DNA of 64,000 nt from Streptomyces clavuligerus (GTDB taxonomy: Bacteria; Actinomycetota; Actinomycetes; Streptomycetales; Streptomycetaceae), in assembly GCF_005519465.1 (NCBI RefSeq), contig NZ_CP027858.1, forward strand, positions 992,001 through 1,056,000, in the 5' to 3' direction. Below the pieces are notes generated by a model. That model did no database searches. It was not told the DNA's origin and was given only the letters and a program-made list of their open reading frames with translations. Below are positions 1 through 7,829 of this stretch, one piece after another. Made by a program: the position numbers and the translations under genes. Numbering within the stretch: position 1 is the stretch's first letter; the number at the start of each line of letters is the position of its first letter.

Positions 1-59
1 GCCCGGCGCTGGCCCCGGGCCACCGCGCACCGCAGCGGTGACGACGGCGCACCCGCCGG

Positions 60-650
60 TCAGGGGGCGAGCAGCCGGGTGCCGCAGTGGAGGTTCCAGC
101 GGCCCGCGCGGGAGGTCAGGCCGGTGAGGGTCAGCGGGGCCGGGTCCAGGCGCCAGAAGACGGCGGCGGGCAGGTCCAGGGCGTGGACGAGGAGGGCGCG
201 GACGACGGCGGGGTCGACCACCGCGAGGAGGCGTCCGCCGCCGGGGGGCAGCGCGTCCAGCCAGGTCCCGGCACGGGCGATCAGGGCGGTGAGGGGGTCG
301 CCGCCGTGCGGGGCGGCCGACGGGTCGCTCAACCAGCGGGCCACGCCCTCGGGTTCGGCCGCGCTCACCTCCGCGAGGGTCCGGCCCTGCCAGCGGCCCA
401 TCCCCCAGTCCGCGAGCGCGGGCACCGGCTCCGCCGCGAGCCCCAGCGCCTCGGCGGTCTCCCGGCACCGCAGGGAGGGCCCGGCGAGGGCCCGTCCGGC
501 GGGCGGCAGGGCACCGGCCGCCGCCCGGGCGGCGGCCGAACCCGCCGGGTCCAGCGGGACGTCCGCCGCGAACCGGGCCTCCCGCAGTGCCGCGTTCACC
601 GCCGGGGTGATCAACGCCAGTCGTAGAGTTCCCGCCGCCTTCGCCGTCAT
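60..650 (-). CDS. Histidine-phosphatase-fold protein lacking both catalytic histidines
   Basis: 196 aa with the phosphoglycerate-mutase fold. Recognisable pieces are the N-terminal strand, the SLRCRETAEAL segment, the WGMGRWQGRTL loop, PHGGDPLTALIARAG and the C-terminal strand LLAVVDPAVVRALL. The N-terminal RHG motif that carries the phospho-acceptor His is replaced by T15-P16-A17, and the C-terminal S/T-H-G is replaced by V-D-P-A. The ATG at 650 was chosen because the fold begins there; the longer reading frame upstream would run back through the riboswitch region. The gene diverges from the riboswitch-controlled cbtBA pair, so a cobalamin/cobalt link (for example a relic of alpha-ribazole phosphatase) is inferred. 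The family call is good; catalytic activity is doubtful. Confidence 0.8.
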   Translation of the reverse strand: MTAKAAGTLRLALITPAVNAALREARFAADVPLDPAGSAAARAAAGALPPAGRALAGPSLRCRETAEALGLAAEPVPALADWGMGRWQGRTLAEVSAAEPEGVARWLSDPSAAPHGGDPLTALIARAGTWLDALPPGGGRLLAVVDPAVVRALLVHALDLPAAVFWRLDPAPLTLTGLTSRAGRWNLHCGTRLLAP

Positions 651-719
651 CGCCGTTTCCCCCGCCGTACGTAGTGTTTTCGGCCACGGCGCACCGTGGC
701 GGCGCCCGCCCGCACACGA

Positions 720-835
720 TACGGTCACGTGTACATGACGAGATGACGGAAGTCCGGTGGGAATCCGGCACGGTCGCGCCACTGTGTCCACCCCGTACGC
801 GGGGCGGGGGAGTCAGACCCGGTGTCTCGTCCCAG
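720..835 (+). promoter_or_regulatory. Cobalamin (B12) riboswitch
   Basis: The 5' leader of cbtB carries the conserved cobalamin-riboswitch core: GGAAGTCCGGTGGGAATCCG at about 748-767, then CACGG and CGCCACTGT to 785, then a short GC-rich arm and GAGTCAGACC at about 810-819. This matches the B12-box consensus in order and spacing. It lies 53-170 nt before the cbtB start. Known riboswitches of this class switch off downstream expression when cobalamin is plentiful. The exact 5' and 3' limits are approximate. Confidence 0.93.
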
Positions 836-888
836 CGCACCGCACCAGGCACCACGATCGGGACGCGTGTTCCCCAGGAGGTTCCACC

Positions 889-1107
889 ATGGCCCAGACC
901 ACCGCTCCGGCCCCTGCCGCGGCACCGGCCATCACCCCCATATCGCTCAGGGAGATCGCCCCCTGGGCCGCCTTCTTCGGCGTACTGATGCTGATCCTGC
1001 TCTACTTCGTCGGCGCGGAGCAGGGCGCCACCGCCGTGTTCGCGGGCGATACCGTCCATGAGTGGGTCCACGACGGACGCCACCTGCTCGGCTTCCCCTG
1101 CCACTGA
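889..1107 (+). CDS. cbtB: CbtB, small subunit of the predicted cobalt transporter
   Basis: 72 aa. A Pro/Ala-rich N-terminus is followed by one membrane segment (about residues 24-41, WAAFFGVLMLILLYFVG) and the CbtB signature at the C-terminus, HEWVHDGRHLLGFPCH, whose histidines and Cys fit metal binding. The ATG at 889 has AGGAGG seven bases upstream. It is the first gene behind the cobalamin riboswitch and is followed after 21 bp by cbtA, as in known CbtAB pairs that import cobalt for B12 synthesis. Confidence 0.93.
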   Translation: MAQTTAPAPAAAPAITPISLREIAPWAAFFGVLMLILLYFVGAEQGATAVFAGDTVHEWVHDGRHLLGFPCH

Positions 1108-1128
1108 ACCCGGGGGAACCACACCTTC

Positions 1129-1896
1129 ATGAACTCCACATCTGTCCGGGCCCTGCTGGTGCGCGGCATGCTCGCCGGGCTGGTCGCGGGAGCCGCCGCC
1201 CTGCTGGTGGCGTACTTCCTCGGCGAGGGCCCGGTGGACGCGGCGATCGCCTTCGAGGAGGCGAACAGCCATGAGCACGGCGGCGACGCGCCGGTCAGCC
1301 GGGCCGTGCAGGCCACGGCGGGGCTCGCGACCGGGGTCCTGGTCTTCGGTGTCGCGATCGGCGGCATCGCGGCCCTCGCCCACTGCGTCGCCCTCGGCCG
1401 GATCGGCCGCTTCGGGCCGCGTGCCACGGCCGCGCTGGTGGCGCTGGGCGCGCTGGTCACGGTGTACGTGGTGCCGTATCTGAAGTACCCGCCGAACCCG
1501 CCGGCCGTCGGCGACCCGGGCACCATCGGCCAACGCACCGCGCTCTACTTCCTGATGGTCGTGCTCAGTGTGCTGCTCGCGGTCGCGGCGGTGCTGCTGG
1601 GGCAGCGGCTGGCGCCGGGCCTCGGGAACGGGAACGCGGCGGTGGCGGCAGTGGCCGCCTTCGTCGTGGCGGTGGGGCTGGCGTTCGCGTTCCTGCCCTC
1701 CTTCGACGAGGTGCCGAAGGGGTTCCCGGCCACGGTGGTCTGGGAGTTCCGGCTGGCGACGCTCGCCGTCCACACCACGCTGTGGGCGGTGTACGGGCTG
1801 GTCTTCGGCCTGCTGGCGGAGCGGCTGCTCACCCCGGGCACGGCGGCTTCCGCGTCCGGCCGCGGCGGCGCGCGGACACCCGCCGCCCGACGCTGA
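1129..1896 (+). CDS. cbtA: CbtA, membrane subunit of the predicted cobalt transporter
   Basis: 255 aa integral membrane protein with about five or six hydrophobic segments (near residues 8-30, 63-85, 100-118, 140-160, 170-190 and 215-232). Between the first two lies the loop FEEANSHEHGGDAPVSRAVQ; its His/Glu content is typical of CbtA. It is transcribed with cbtB (21 bp gap) and so should share the cobalamin riboswitch. The C-terminal 25 residues are low-complexity Ala/Gly/Arg. The role as cobalt permease comes from the family and the riboswitch, not from any direct transport signature. Confidence 0.92.
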   Translation: MNSTSVRALLVRGMLAGLVAGAAALLVAYFLGEGPVDAAIAFEEANSHEHGGDAPVSRAVQATAGLATGVLVFGVAIGGIAALAHCVALGRIGRFGPRATAALVALGALVTVYVVPYLKYPPNPPAVGDPGTIGQRTALYFLMVVLSVLLAVAAVLLGQRLAPGLGNGNAAVAAVAAFVVAVGLAFAFLPSFDEVPKGFPATVVWEFRLATLAVHTTLWAVYGLVFGLLAERLLTPGTAASASGRGGARTPAARR

Positions 1897-1933
1897 CCCG
1901 ACGCCGACCCGACGTCGACCCGGTGTGCCGGGT

Positions 1934-1979
1934 ACGCCCGCCCCGCCCGGGGCCCATGGTTTCCGGGCGGGGCGGGCGT
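1934..1979 (+). terminator. Strong hairpin terminator after cbtA
   Basis: A 17-bp perfect stem (1934-1950 pairs with 1963-1979, ACGCCCGCCCCGCCCGG) with a 12-nt loop, followed by a pyrimidine-rich stretch but no true U-tract. It lies 38 bp past the cbtA stop, which fits termination of the cbtBA transcript. Confidence 0.8.
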
Positions 1980-2026
1980 CCGTTTCCTTCAAGACCCCCG
2001 GCGCGGGCCCGGCCTAGGTTGGGCCC

Positions 2027-2422
2027 ATGACTCCACAGCTCGACGCCATCGGCATCGTCACCTCCGATCTGCCCGCATCGCTCGCCTTCTACCGCCGTCT
2101 CGGCCTGGACATCCCGGCCGGGGCGGAGTCCGCCCCGCATGTCGAGGTGACCCTGCCGGGCGGGACACGGGTCCTGTGGGACACGGAGGAGACCGTCCGC
2201 TCCTTCGACCCGTCCTGGACCCGCCCCGAGGGCGGCGACCGCACCGCCCTCGCCTTCCGCTGCGCGGACCCCGCCGAGGTGGACGCGGTCTACGCCGGCC
2301 TGACCGCCGCCGGTCACCGGGGCCATCTGGCCCCGTGGGACGCCGCGTGGGGACAGCGCTACGCGGTCGTCCTGGACCCGGACGGCCTGGGCGTCCAGCT
2401 CTTCGCGAACACCGAGGCGTAG
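2027..2422 (+). CDS. VOC-superfamily (glyoxalase-like) protein
   Basis: 131 aa, one vicinal-oxygen-chelate domain made of two beta-alpha-beta-beta-beta repeats: IGIVTSDLPASLAFYRRLGL at the N-terminus and YAVVLDPDGLGVQLFANTEA at the end. VOC proteins include glyoxalases, dioxygenases and antibiotic-binding resistance proteins; the substrate cannot be told here. The ATG at 2027 has only a weak Shine-Dalgarno. A -10-like TAGGTT at 2015-2020 ends six bases before it, so a leaderless transcript is possible. The gene stands alone, after the cbtA terminator and before a repeat-rich spacer. Confidence 0.88.
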   Translation: MTPQLDAIGIVTSDLPASLAFYRRLGLDIPAGAESAPHVEVTLPGGTRVLWDTEETVRSFDPSWTRPEGGDRTALAFRCADPAEVDAVYAGLTAAGHRGHLAPWDAAWGQRYAVVLDPDGLGVQLFANTEA

Positions 2423-2945
2423 CCCGTGCGCCCGCCGCCCCACCGGGATCGGGTGCGCCTCTGGCCCTTGGGCCCGGGGCACGGGCGGCGGGCTCCCGCT
2501 CCCGCTCCCGCGAACGGGCTGTACCAGGAGCATACGAAGGCGCCCCCGCGAGCAGGCGATGGCACCGGCCACGCGCGGGGAGGCAGGGGAATCGCCCCCG
2601 GCGGAGCAGGTGGGGAGACCTCCGCGCACGGACTCCCTCCCCGCCCGGGGCACAGCGGATACCGGCACCACACACCCAGCGGCGTGCGGAGGATGCCGCC
2701 TCCCGCGCCCAGGGGGTGCGGAGAATCGCCCCCACGCGAGGGAGGGCCCCGGCACACAGGCACTCGCACTCGCACTCGCCCGTCGGCACTCCCCCGCGAG
2801 CGGAAGGTGCCCCGGCCCTCGCTCAAGCGCCCGGCGAACCCCCGCCCGGGGCACATCTGGAAGTCACCCCCGGCGGAACGCGAGAGAAGTGCCCCGCACC
2901 CGGGGCGCGCGGGCAAAGTGCCCCCGGCCGGGCCCCGTTCACGGG
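2423..2945. repeat. Non-coding spacer with a degenerate short repeat
   Basis: No gene is seen in these 523 bp. A short motif, roughly GGAANNGCCCCCGGC, recurs about eight times in diverged form (near 2536, 2586, 2689, 2719, 2802, 2858, 2885 and 2913). There are also simple runs: CCCGCTCCCGCTCCCG near 2495 and CACTCGCACTCGCACTCGCC near 2761. The reading frames crossing it are low-complexity and unlike real proteins. Confidence 0.55.
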
Positions 2946-3644
2946 TCAGGCAAGGCCGCGGTGGCGGGACCACTCCGAGAGGGTCATGCCGCCGAGCGCC
3001 CGCATCTCCCGGGCGAGATGGGCCTGGTCGGCACAGCCCGCCGTGGCCGCGGCGGTGGCGTACGGGGCGCCCCGGTGGATCAGGGTGAGGGCCCGTTGGA
3101 GGCGCAGGACACGGGCCAGGGTCTTGGGCCCGTAGCCGAAGGCGTGCAGTGAGCGGCGGTGCAGGCGTCGGGCGCCGAGTCCGGTGCTCTCGGCGACGGC
3201 GGCGACGGTGGAGCCCGCCGCGAGGGCCCGTACCACCTCGGCCGTCAGCGGGTCGGGCGGACGCGGCGCGTCGGCCGCCGCGCGCAGGGCGATCCGTTCC
3301 AGCTCGGCGACGGGGTCGAAGGCGGCGTCGAGCCGGGCGACGAGGGCGCGGGCCGCCGCGTCCCCCCAAAGGGCCGCCCAGGGCACCCGCCGGTCCCGCA
3401 GCTCGTGGGCCGGGACGCCGAGCACGGCGGGCGCGGTCCCGGGCGCGAACCGCACCCCCGCCCAGCGGATGCCGGGCGGTCGCCCGTCCCCGTGCTGCGC
3501 CCGCGTGTCCGGCCCGGCGACCAGCAGCTCACCGGGGGTCCAGAGGATGTCCACGCACCCGTCGGGCAGCACCGGACCGCCGTCGCTCCGGACCACTTCC
3601 CAGACCACCGCCCCCGGCAGCCGCGACACCCGTTCCCTGTACAC
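2946..3644 (-). CDS. AraC-family transcriptional regulator
   Basis: 232 aa. The N-terminal part (LPDGCVDILWTPGELLVAGPDTRAQ, about residues 27-51) is the small sensor domain often found in actinobacterial AraC proteins. The C-terminal 100 residues form the AraC double helix-turn-helix, with VAAVAESTGLGARRLHRRSLHAFGYGPKTLARVLRLQRAL then YATAAATAGCADQAHLAREMRALGGMTLSEW. ATG at 3644. It is followed by the repeat spacer and preceded by 130 bp; no obvious partner gene lies beside it. The effector and targets are unknown. Confidence 0.9.
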   Translation of the reverse strand: MYRERVSRLPGAVVWEVVRSDGGPVLPDGCVDILWTPGELLVAGPDTRAQHGDGRPPGIRWAGVRFAPGTAPAVLGVPAHELRDRRVPWAALWGDAAARALVARLDAAFDPVAELERIALRAAADAPRPPDPLTAEVVRALAAGSTVAAVAESTGLGARRLHRRSLHAFGYGPKTLARVLRLQRALTLIHRGAPYATAAATAGCADQAHLAREMRALGGMTLSEWSRHRGLA

Positions 3645-3774
3645 GCGGTGAGGCTATCCGGGTGGCGCGCCCGCGCCCGCGCGGGGGCCGGTCGGGTGAT
3701 TCCGCCGAGGACCACCCGTTCGGCCGTACACACCACCGCCCCCGGCGGCGGAAGCGCACGGGGGCGGAACGGGG

Positions 3775-4998
3775 TCAGTCCCCCGGCGGGCCCGGCGGGC
3801 CCTGGTGGCCGTTGGGCGGGGTCTTCGGGTGGTGGGCCCGGTGGGTGTGGAGGCGGGACCTGATGTCCTCCGGCGGCAGGAAGCGGGACCAGCGCTCCGG
3901 GAACTCGGACGGCATCTCCCCGTCCCCGCCCACGCTGTCGTCCTCGTCCCAGTCGTCCCCTTCCTCGTCCGGACTGCCCTCCATCTCCTCGAAGATCCGC
4001 GCGGCGCGCGCCCGCGCCAGCACCTCCGCCGCCTCGGCGGCCCTGCGGCGATCCCCCTCGGCACGGGCCGCCGCGGTGGCCACGGAGGGCCAGACGCGGT
4101 CGATCGCCGCGTTCACGGCCGCTCCGACGAGGATCGCGAAGGCCGAGATCCCGATCCACAGCAGCACCGCGATCGGTGCCGCCAGGGAGCCGTAGATGGT
4201 GGGCCCCTCCACGGTGCTGACGAGGTAGATCCGCAGCAGGAAGCTGCCGAGGACCCACATCCCGAGCGCCACCAGCGCCCCGGGCACGTCCTCGATCCAC
4301 GGGGAGCGCACCGGCACGGAGACGTGGTAGAGCGTGGTCAGGAAGGCGACCGAGAGCAGGATCACCACCGGCCAGTACAGGACCGTGACCAGCGTCGTGC
4401 CCCAGGGGACCCACTCCACCACCCGGTCGGGCCCGACCACCGCGAGCGGCAGCACCACCGCCCCGATCACCAGGGCGATCAGATAGAGCAGAAAGGCCAG
4501 CAGCCGGGTGGCCACGATCCCCCGCCGCCCGTCGAGCCCGTACATGACGGTGATGGTGTCGATGAAGACGTTCACCGCGCGCGAGCCCGACCAGAGGGCG
4601 ATGGCGAAGCCGATGGAGATCAGATCCGGCCGTCCGCCATGGGTGACGTCCTCCAGCAGCGGGCGGGCGACGTCGTTGACGCCGCGTTCGGAGAGCACCG
4701 TACCGGCCGCGTTGAGGATGTTCTGCTCGATGGAGGCGACGGTGGTGGTGTTGGTCCAGTCGTCTATGTAGCCGAGGAGCCCGAGCAGACCGAGCATCAG
4801 AGGCGGCAGGGACAGCAGGGTGAAGAACGCCGCCTCGGCCGCCAGCCCCAGGATGCGGTACTCGATGCACGAGTTGACCGTGTCCTTGAGCAGCAACCAG
4901 GTCATCTTCCGTTTGGAGACGTTCCGGTAGAGGACCCTGGCCCGGTGGAGTCGGCCCGATGGCCGCTCAGGTGTTTCATTTGCTGCCTGCACCTCCAT
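3775..4998 (-). CDS. YihY/BrkB-family inner-membrane protein
   Basis: 407 aa. Six or so membrane helices occupy about residues 40-330 (for example AAFFTLLSLPPLMLGLLGLLGYI, LAFLLYLIALVIGAVVLPLAVV, VLYWPVVILLSVAFLTTLY and LLWIGISAFAILVGAAVNAAI), the pattern of the YihY/BrkB family, whose function is poorly defined. The tail after residue 345 is cytoplasmic and very acidic (GDDWDEDDSVGGDG), then Pro/His-rich. The ATG at 4998 gives the full N-terminus; an internal ATG at 4905 is the alternative. Neither has a clear Shine-Dalgarno. The start lies 12 bp from the divergent AidB-like gene. Confidence 0.88.
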   Translation of the reverse strand: MEVQAANETPERPSGRLHRARVLYRNVSKRKMTWLLLKDTVNSCIEYRILGLAAEAAFFTLLSLPPLMLGLLGLLGYIDDWTNTTTVASIEQNILNAAGTVLSERGVNDVARPLLEDVTHGGRPDLISIGFAIALWSGSRAVNVFIDTITVMYGLDGRRGIVATRLLAFLLYLIALVIGAVVLPLAVVGPDRVVEWVPWGTTLVTVLYWPVVILLSVAFLTTLYHVSVPVRSPWIEDVPGALVALGMWVLGSFLLRIYLVSTVEGPTIYGSLAAPIAVLLWIGISAFAILVGAAVNAAIDRVWPSVATAAARAEGDRRRAAEAAEVLARARAARIFEEMEGSPDEEGDDWDEDDSVGGDGEMPSEFPERWSRFLPPEDIRSRLHTHRAHHPKTPPNGHQGPPGPPGD

Positions 4999-5011
4999 AC
5001 CGTATCGGGCA
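4974..5011 (+). promoter_or_regulatory. Candidate leaderless promoter in a 12-bp divergent gap
   Basis: A -10-like TACCGT at 4998-5003 sits seven bases before the ATG at 5011, with a weak -35-like TTTCAT at 4974-4979 (18-bp spacer). The near-palindrome ATACCGTAT also gives TACGGT on the minus strand, so promoters for both divergent genes could overlap here. This is prediction from sequence only. Confidence 0.45.
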
Positions 5012-6645
5012 TGGCAGCAAGCACTCACACAGTGACCAACCAGGCTCCGCCCCTGGTGGGATACGACGTCTTCACCGCCGACCGGGCTCTGGCCGAGGCC
5101 GTGGAGCGGCATGTTCCGGCGGAGTCGGCCGCGGTCGCCGCGGCGGAGCTGTCGGCCCTGGGCCGGACGGCCGGTTCCGCCGAGGCGCAGGAGTGGGGCG
5201 CGCTCGCGAACGAGTACCCCCCGCGGCTGCGGACGCACGACCGGTACGGCAACCGGATCGACGAGGTCGAGTTCCACCCGGCGTGGCACCGGCTGCTCGG
5301 CCACGCGGTCCGGGCCGGGCTGACCGACGCCTGGGGCAGGCCGTCCGGGCATGTCCGGCGGGCCGCCGGGTTCCTGGTGTGGACCCAGGCGGAGGCCGGG
5401 CACGGCTGTCCGCTGTCGATGACCCACGCCGCCGTACCGGCGCTGCGGACGGACCCGGAGCTGGCGGCCGAGTGGGAGCCCCGGCTGACCGCGCACACGT
5501 ACGACGGCACCCTCGCCGTCCCCGCGTCGAAGCCGGGCAATCTCTTCGGCATGGGCATGACCGAGAAGCAGGGCGGCAGCGATGTACGGGCCAACACCAC
5601 GGCCGCGACCCCGCTGGCGGCGGCCGGGGAGTACGTCCTCACGGGGCACAAGTGGTTCTGCTCGGCGCCCATGTCCGACGGCTTCCTGGTGCTCGCCCAG
5701 GCCCCCGGCGGGCTGACCTGTTTCCTGGTGCCCCGGGTGCTCCCCGACGGCGGCCGGAACGTCTTCCGGCTCCAGCGGCTCAAGGACAAGCTGGGCAACC
5801 GCTCCAACGCCTCCGCCGAGGTGGAGTTCGAGGGCACCTGGGCCCGCCGGGTCGGCGAGGAGGGCCGGGGGGTGCGGACCATCATCGAGATGGTGGCGGC
5901 GACCCGGCTGGACTGTGTGATCGGCTCCGCCGCGCTGATGCGGCAGGCGGTCGCGCGGGCGATCCACCACACCGCCCACCGCGGCGCCTTCGGCGGGCTC
6001 CTGATCGACAAGCCGCTGATGCGCAACGTCCTGGCGGATCTGGCGCTGGAGTCGGAGGCGGCGACCGCCCTCGGTATCCGGCTGGCCGCCGCGTACGACG
6101 CCGGGACGGAGGCCGAGCGGGCGTTCGCCCGGATCGCGGTGCCCGCCGCCAAGTACTGGGTGACCAAGCGGTGCGCCCCGACCGCGGCCGAGGCGCTGGA
6201 GTGCCTGGGCGGCAACGGCTATGTCGAGGAGTCGGGCATGCCCCGGCTGCTGCGCGAGGCGCCGCTCAACTCGATCTGGGAGGGCTCGGGCAATGTCCAG
6301 GCCCTCGACGTGCTGCGGGCGCTCCAGCGGGAGCCCGCGGCGCTGAACGCGTTCCTCCAGGAGGTGGGGCTGGCACGGGGCGCCGACCACCGGCTGGACG
6401 GCGCCATCAAGGGGCTGCTGACGGAGCTGGCCGACCTGGACGGGATCGAGGCACGGGCACGGCGGCTGGTGGAGCGGATGGCGCTGGTGCTCCAGGGCTC
6501 CCTGCTCGTCCGGTACGCCCCGCCGGAGGTCGCGGACGCGTTCTGCGCCTCCCGGCTGGGCGGCGACCGGGGCGCCGCCTTCGGCACCCTGCCGCACACC
6601 CTGGCCCTCCGAGCGGTGGTGGAACGGGCCCGGCCCGTGCACTGA
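5011..6645 (+). CDS. AidB-like acyl-CoA dehydrogenase family protein
   Basis: 544 aa, the size of E. coli AidB (541). The fold is acyl-CoA dehydrogenase: N-terminal helices, the FAD-binding middle domain with GMGMTEKQGGSDVRAN (about residues 184-199) and GHKWFCSAPMSDGF, then the C-terminal helical bundle with GGNGYVEESGMPRLLREAPL and IWEGSGNVQALDVLR. These motifs are typical of AidB, a flavoprotein of the alkylation response that binds DNA, rather than of short-chain dehydrogenases. The ATG at 5011 lacks a Shine-Dalgarno and may be leaderless. No ada or alkB gene is nearby, so the physiological role is open. Confidence 0.9.
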   Translation: MAASTHTVTNQAPPLVGYDVFTADRALAEAVERHVPAESAAVAAAELSALGRTAGSAEAQEWGALANEYPPRLRTHDRYGNRIDEVEFHPAWHRLLGHAVRAGLTDAWGRPSGHVRRAAGFLVWTQAEAGHGCPLSMTHAAVPALRTDPELAAEWEPRLTAHTYDGTLAVPASKPGNLFGMGMTEKQGGSDVRANTTAATPLAAAGEYVLTGHKWFCSAPMSDGFLVLAQAPGGLTCFLVPRVLPDGGRNVFRLQRLKDKLGNRSNASAEVEFEGTWARRVGEEGRGVRTIIEMVAATRLDCVIGSAALMRQAVARAIHHTAHRGAFGGLLIDKPLMRNVLADLALESEAATALGIRLAAAYDAGTEAERAFARIAVPAAKYWVTKRCAPTAAEALECLGGNGYVEESGMPRLLREAPLNSIWEGSGNVQALDVLRALQREPAALNAFLQEVGLARGADHRLDGAIKGLLTELADLDGIEARARRLVERMALVLQGSLLVRYAPPEVADAFCASRLGGDRGAAFGTLPHTLALRAVVERARPVH

Positions 6646-6689
6646 GCGGCACCCGGACGACGCCCCGGGGCCGGGCGTGCTCCGGCCGT

Positions 6690-7545
6690 GGGGCGAGCGG
6701 GCCGAAGGGGTGCCACCCGGGCCCCTGGGGCGAGTGGACGACCGCCCGGCCCCTCCCGGGCCGAAGGGGGTACCCCGCCCCTGCGTGGACGTCCTCCCGC
6801 ACCCCGATCCCCGCGTGGACGGACTGCCTCCGCCCCGGGCCGAGCGAGCCCATACCCGCCCCCGGGCCGGGCGATCGCCTCCGTCCCGGGGCGGTTCCCC
6901 CAGGACGAGTGGACTCTCGCCCTCTGCCCCTGCCCCGTCCCTGTGCGGGCGTTGGCGCCGGCCCTGCGGCGAGTGGGCCATCGGGGCGCGTGGCCGCCGA
7001 AAGCGGAGAGCACACGCCCGTCTGTTGGGCTGGACGTCCGCCTTGGCCCTGCGGCGAGTGAGCCGCAGGGGTGCCGCAGGCGCCGAGAGCGAAGAGCACG
7101 CGCAGACCCCTGAGACGACCCTTTGCCCCGCCCCGGGGGGAGTGAGCCGTGGGGACGCGTGGCTGCCGGGGGCGGAGAGCGCCCCCGGCCCTTGGGCCGG
7201 GCGATTGCCTCGACCTTGCGGCGGGTGAGCCGAAGGGGTGCCGCAGGTGCCGAAAGCGGAGAGCGCCCGCCCGTCTGTTGGACCGGGTGATTGCCCTCGC
7301 CCCGGGGCGAGTGGGCCATCGGGGCGCGTGGCCGCCGAAAGCGAAGAGCGTGCCCCCGCCCCTTGGGCCGGGCGTTTGCCTCGACCCCGCGGCGGGTGAG
7401 CCGAAGGGGTGCCGCGGGTGCCGGAAGTGGAGGACGCCTGGCCGCCTCCTGGGCCGGGCGTTGCCTCCACCCCGGGGCGAGTGAGCCGAAGGGGTGCCGC
7501 GGGTGCCGAAAGTGGAGAGCGCGCGCAGGCCGTGAGGAACGAGCG
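6690..7545. repeat. Tandem array of about 85-bp units
   Basis: The 1.18 kb between the AidB-like gene and the GAF regulator has no convincing gene. Seven clear head-to-tail units start at 6966, 7051, 7135, 7218, 7304, 7389 and 7474 (83-86 bp apart), each opening with GCGGCGAGTG or close variants. A diverged earlier copy starts near 6690. Units 1 and 5 share a version reading GGGCCATCGGGGCGCG; units 2, 4, 6 and 7 share GAGCCGAAGGGGTGCCGC; unit 3 is intermediate. There are no spacers between units, so it is not a CRISPR. A run of seven A's with little structure follows at about 7603-7609. Confidence 0.85.
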
Positions 7546-7667
7546 GCCGAGCACGGTCGACCGTCGGCGCACGCTTCAGCACCCCGGAGGCGAACCGAGC
7601 CACAAAAAAAGAGGCATGATCGTGGCGGACGGGGCGGGCCCGCGTCGCCGGTGCGGCGGTCAGGGCC

Positions 7668-7701
7668 AGGGGTGGTGCCGCGCCGACACGGCACCACCCC
7701 T
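7668..7701. terminator. Terminator-like hairpin ahead of the GAF regulator
   Basis: A perfect 13-bp stem (AGGGGTGGTGCCG at 7668-7680 with 7689-7701) and an 8-nt loop. No gene ends just upstream on the plus strand, so it either stops transcription coming out of the repeat array or lies in the regulator's leader as an attenuator. No U-tract follows. Confidence 0.6.
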
Positions 7702-7829
7702 CGCGCTGTTCACTCTCGTACGGAAGCAGACCCCGCGCGAGGGTTGCAGGGGGTTGCAGCGACCGGCGGGGGCCGGTCGGGTTGCCCCCGGTGCCCTGGT
7801 GCCGCACGACCGCGCAGGAGGAACCCCGC

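Noticed and set aside
6966..7545. CRISPR array
   Set aside because: Repeats are about 85 bp, contiguous, imperfect and without unique spacers; no cas genes nearby.
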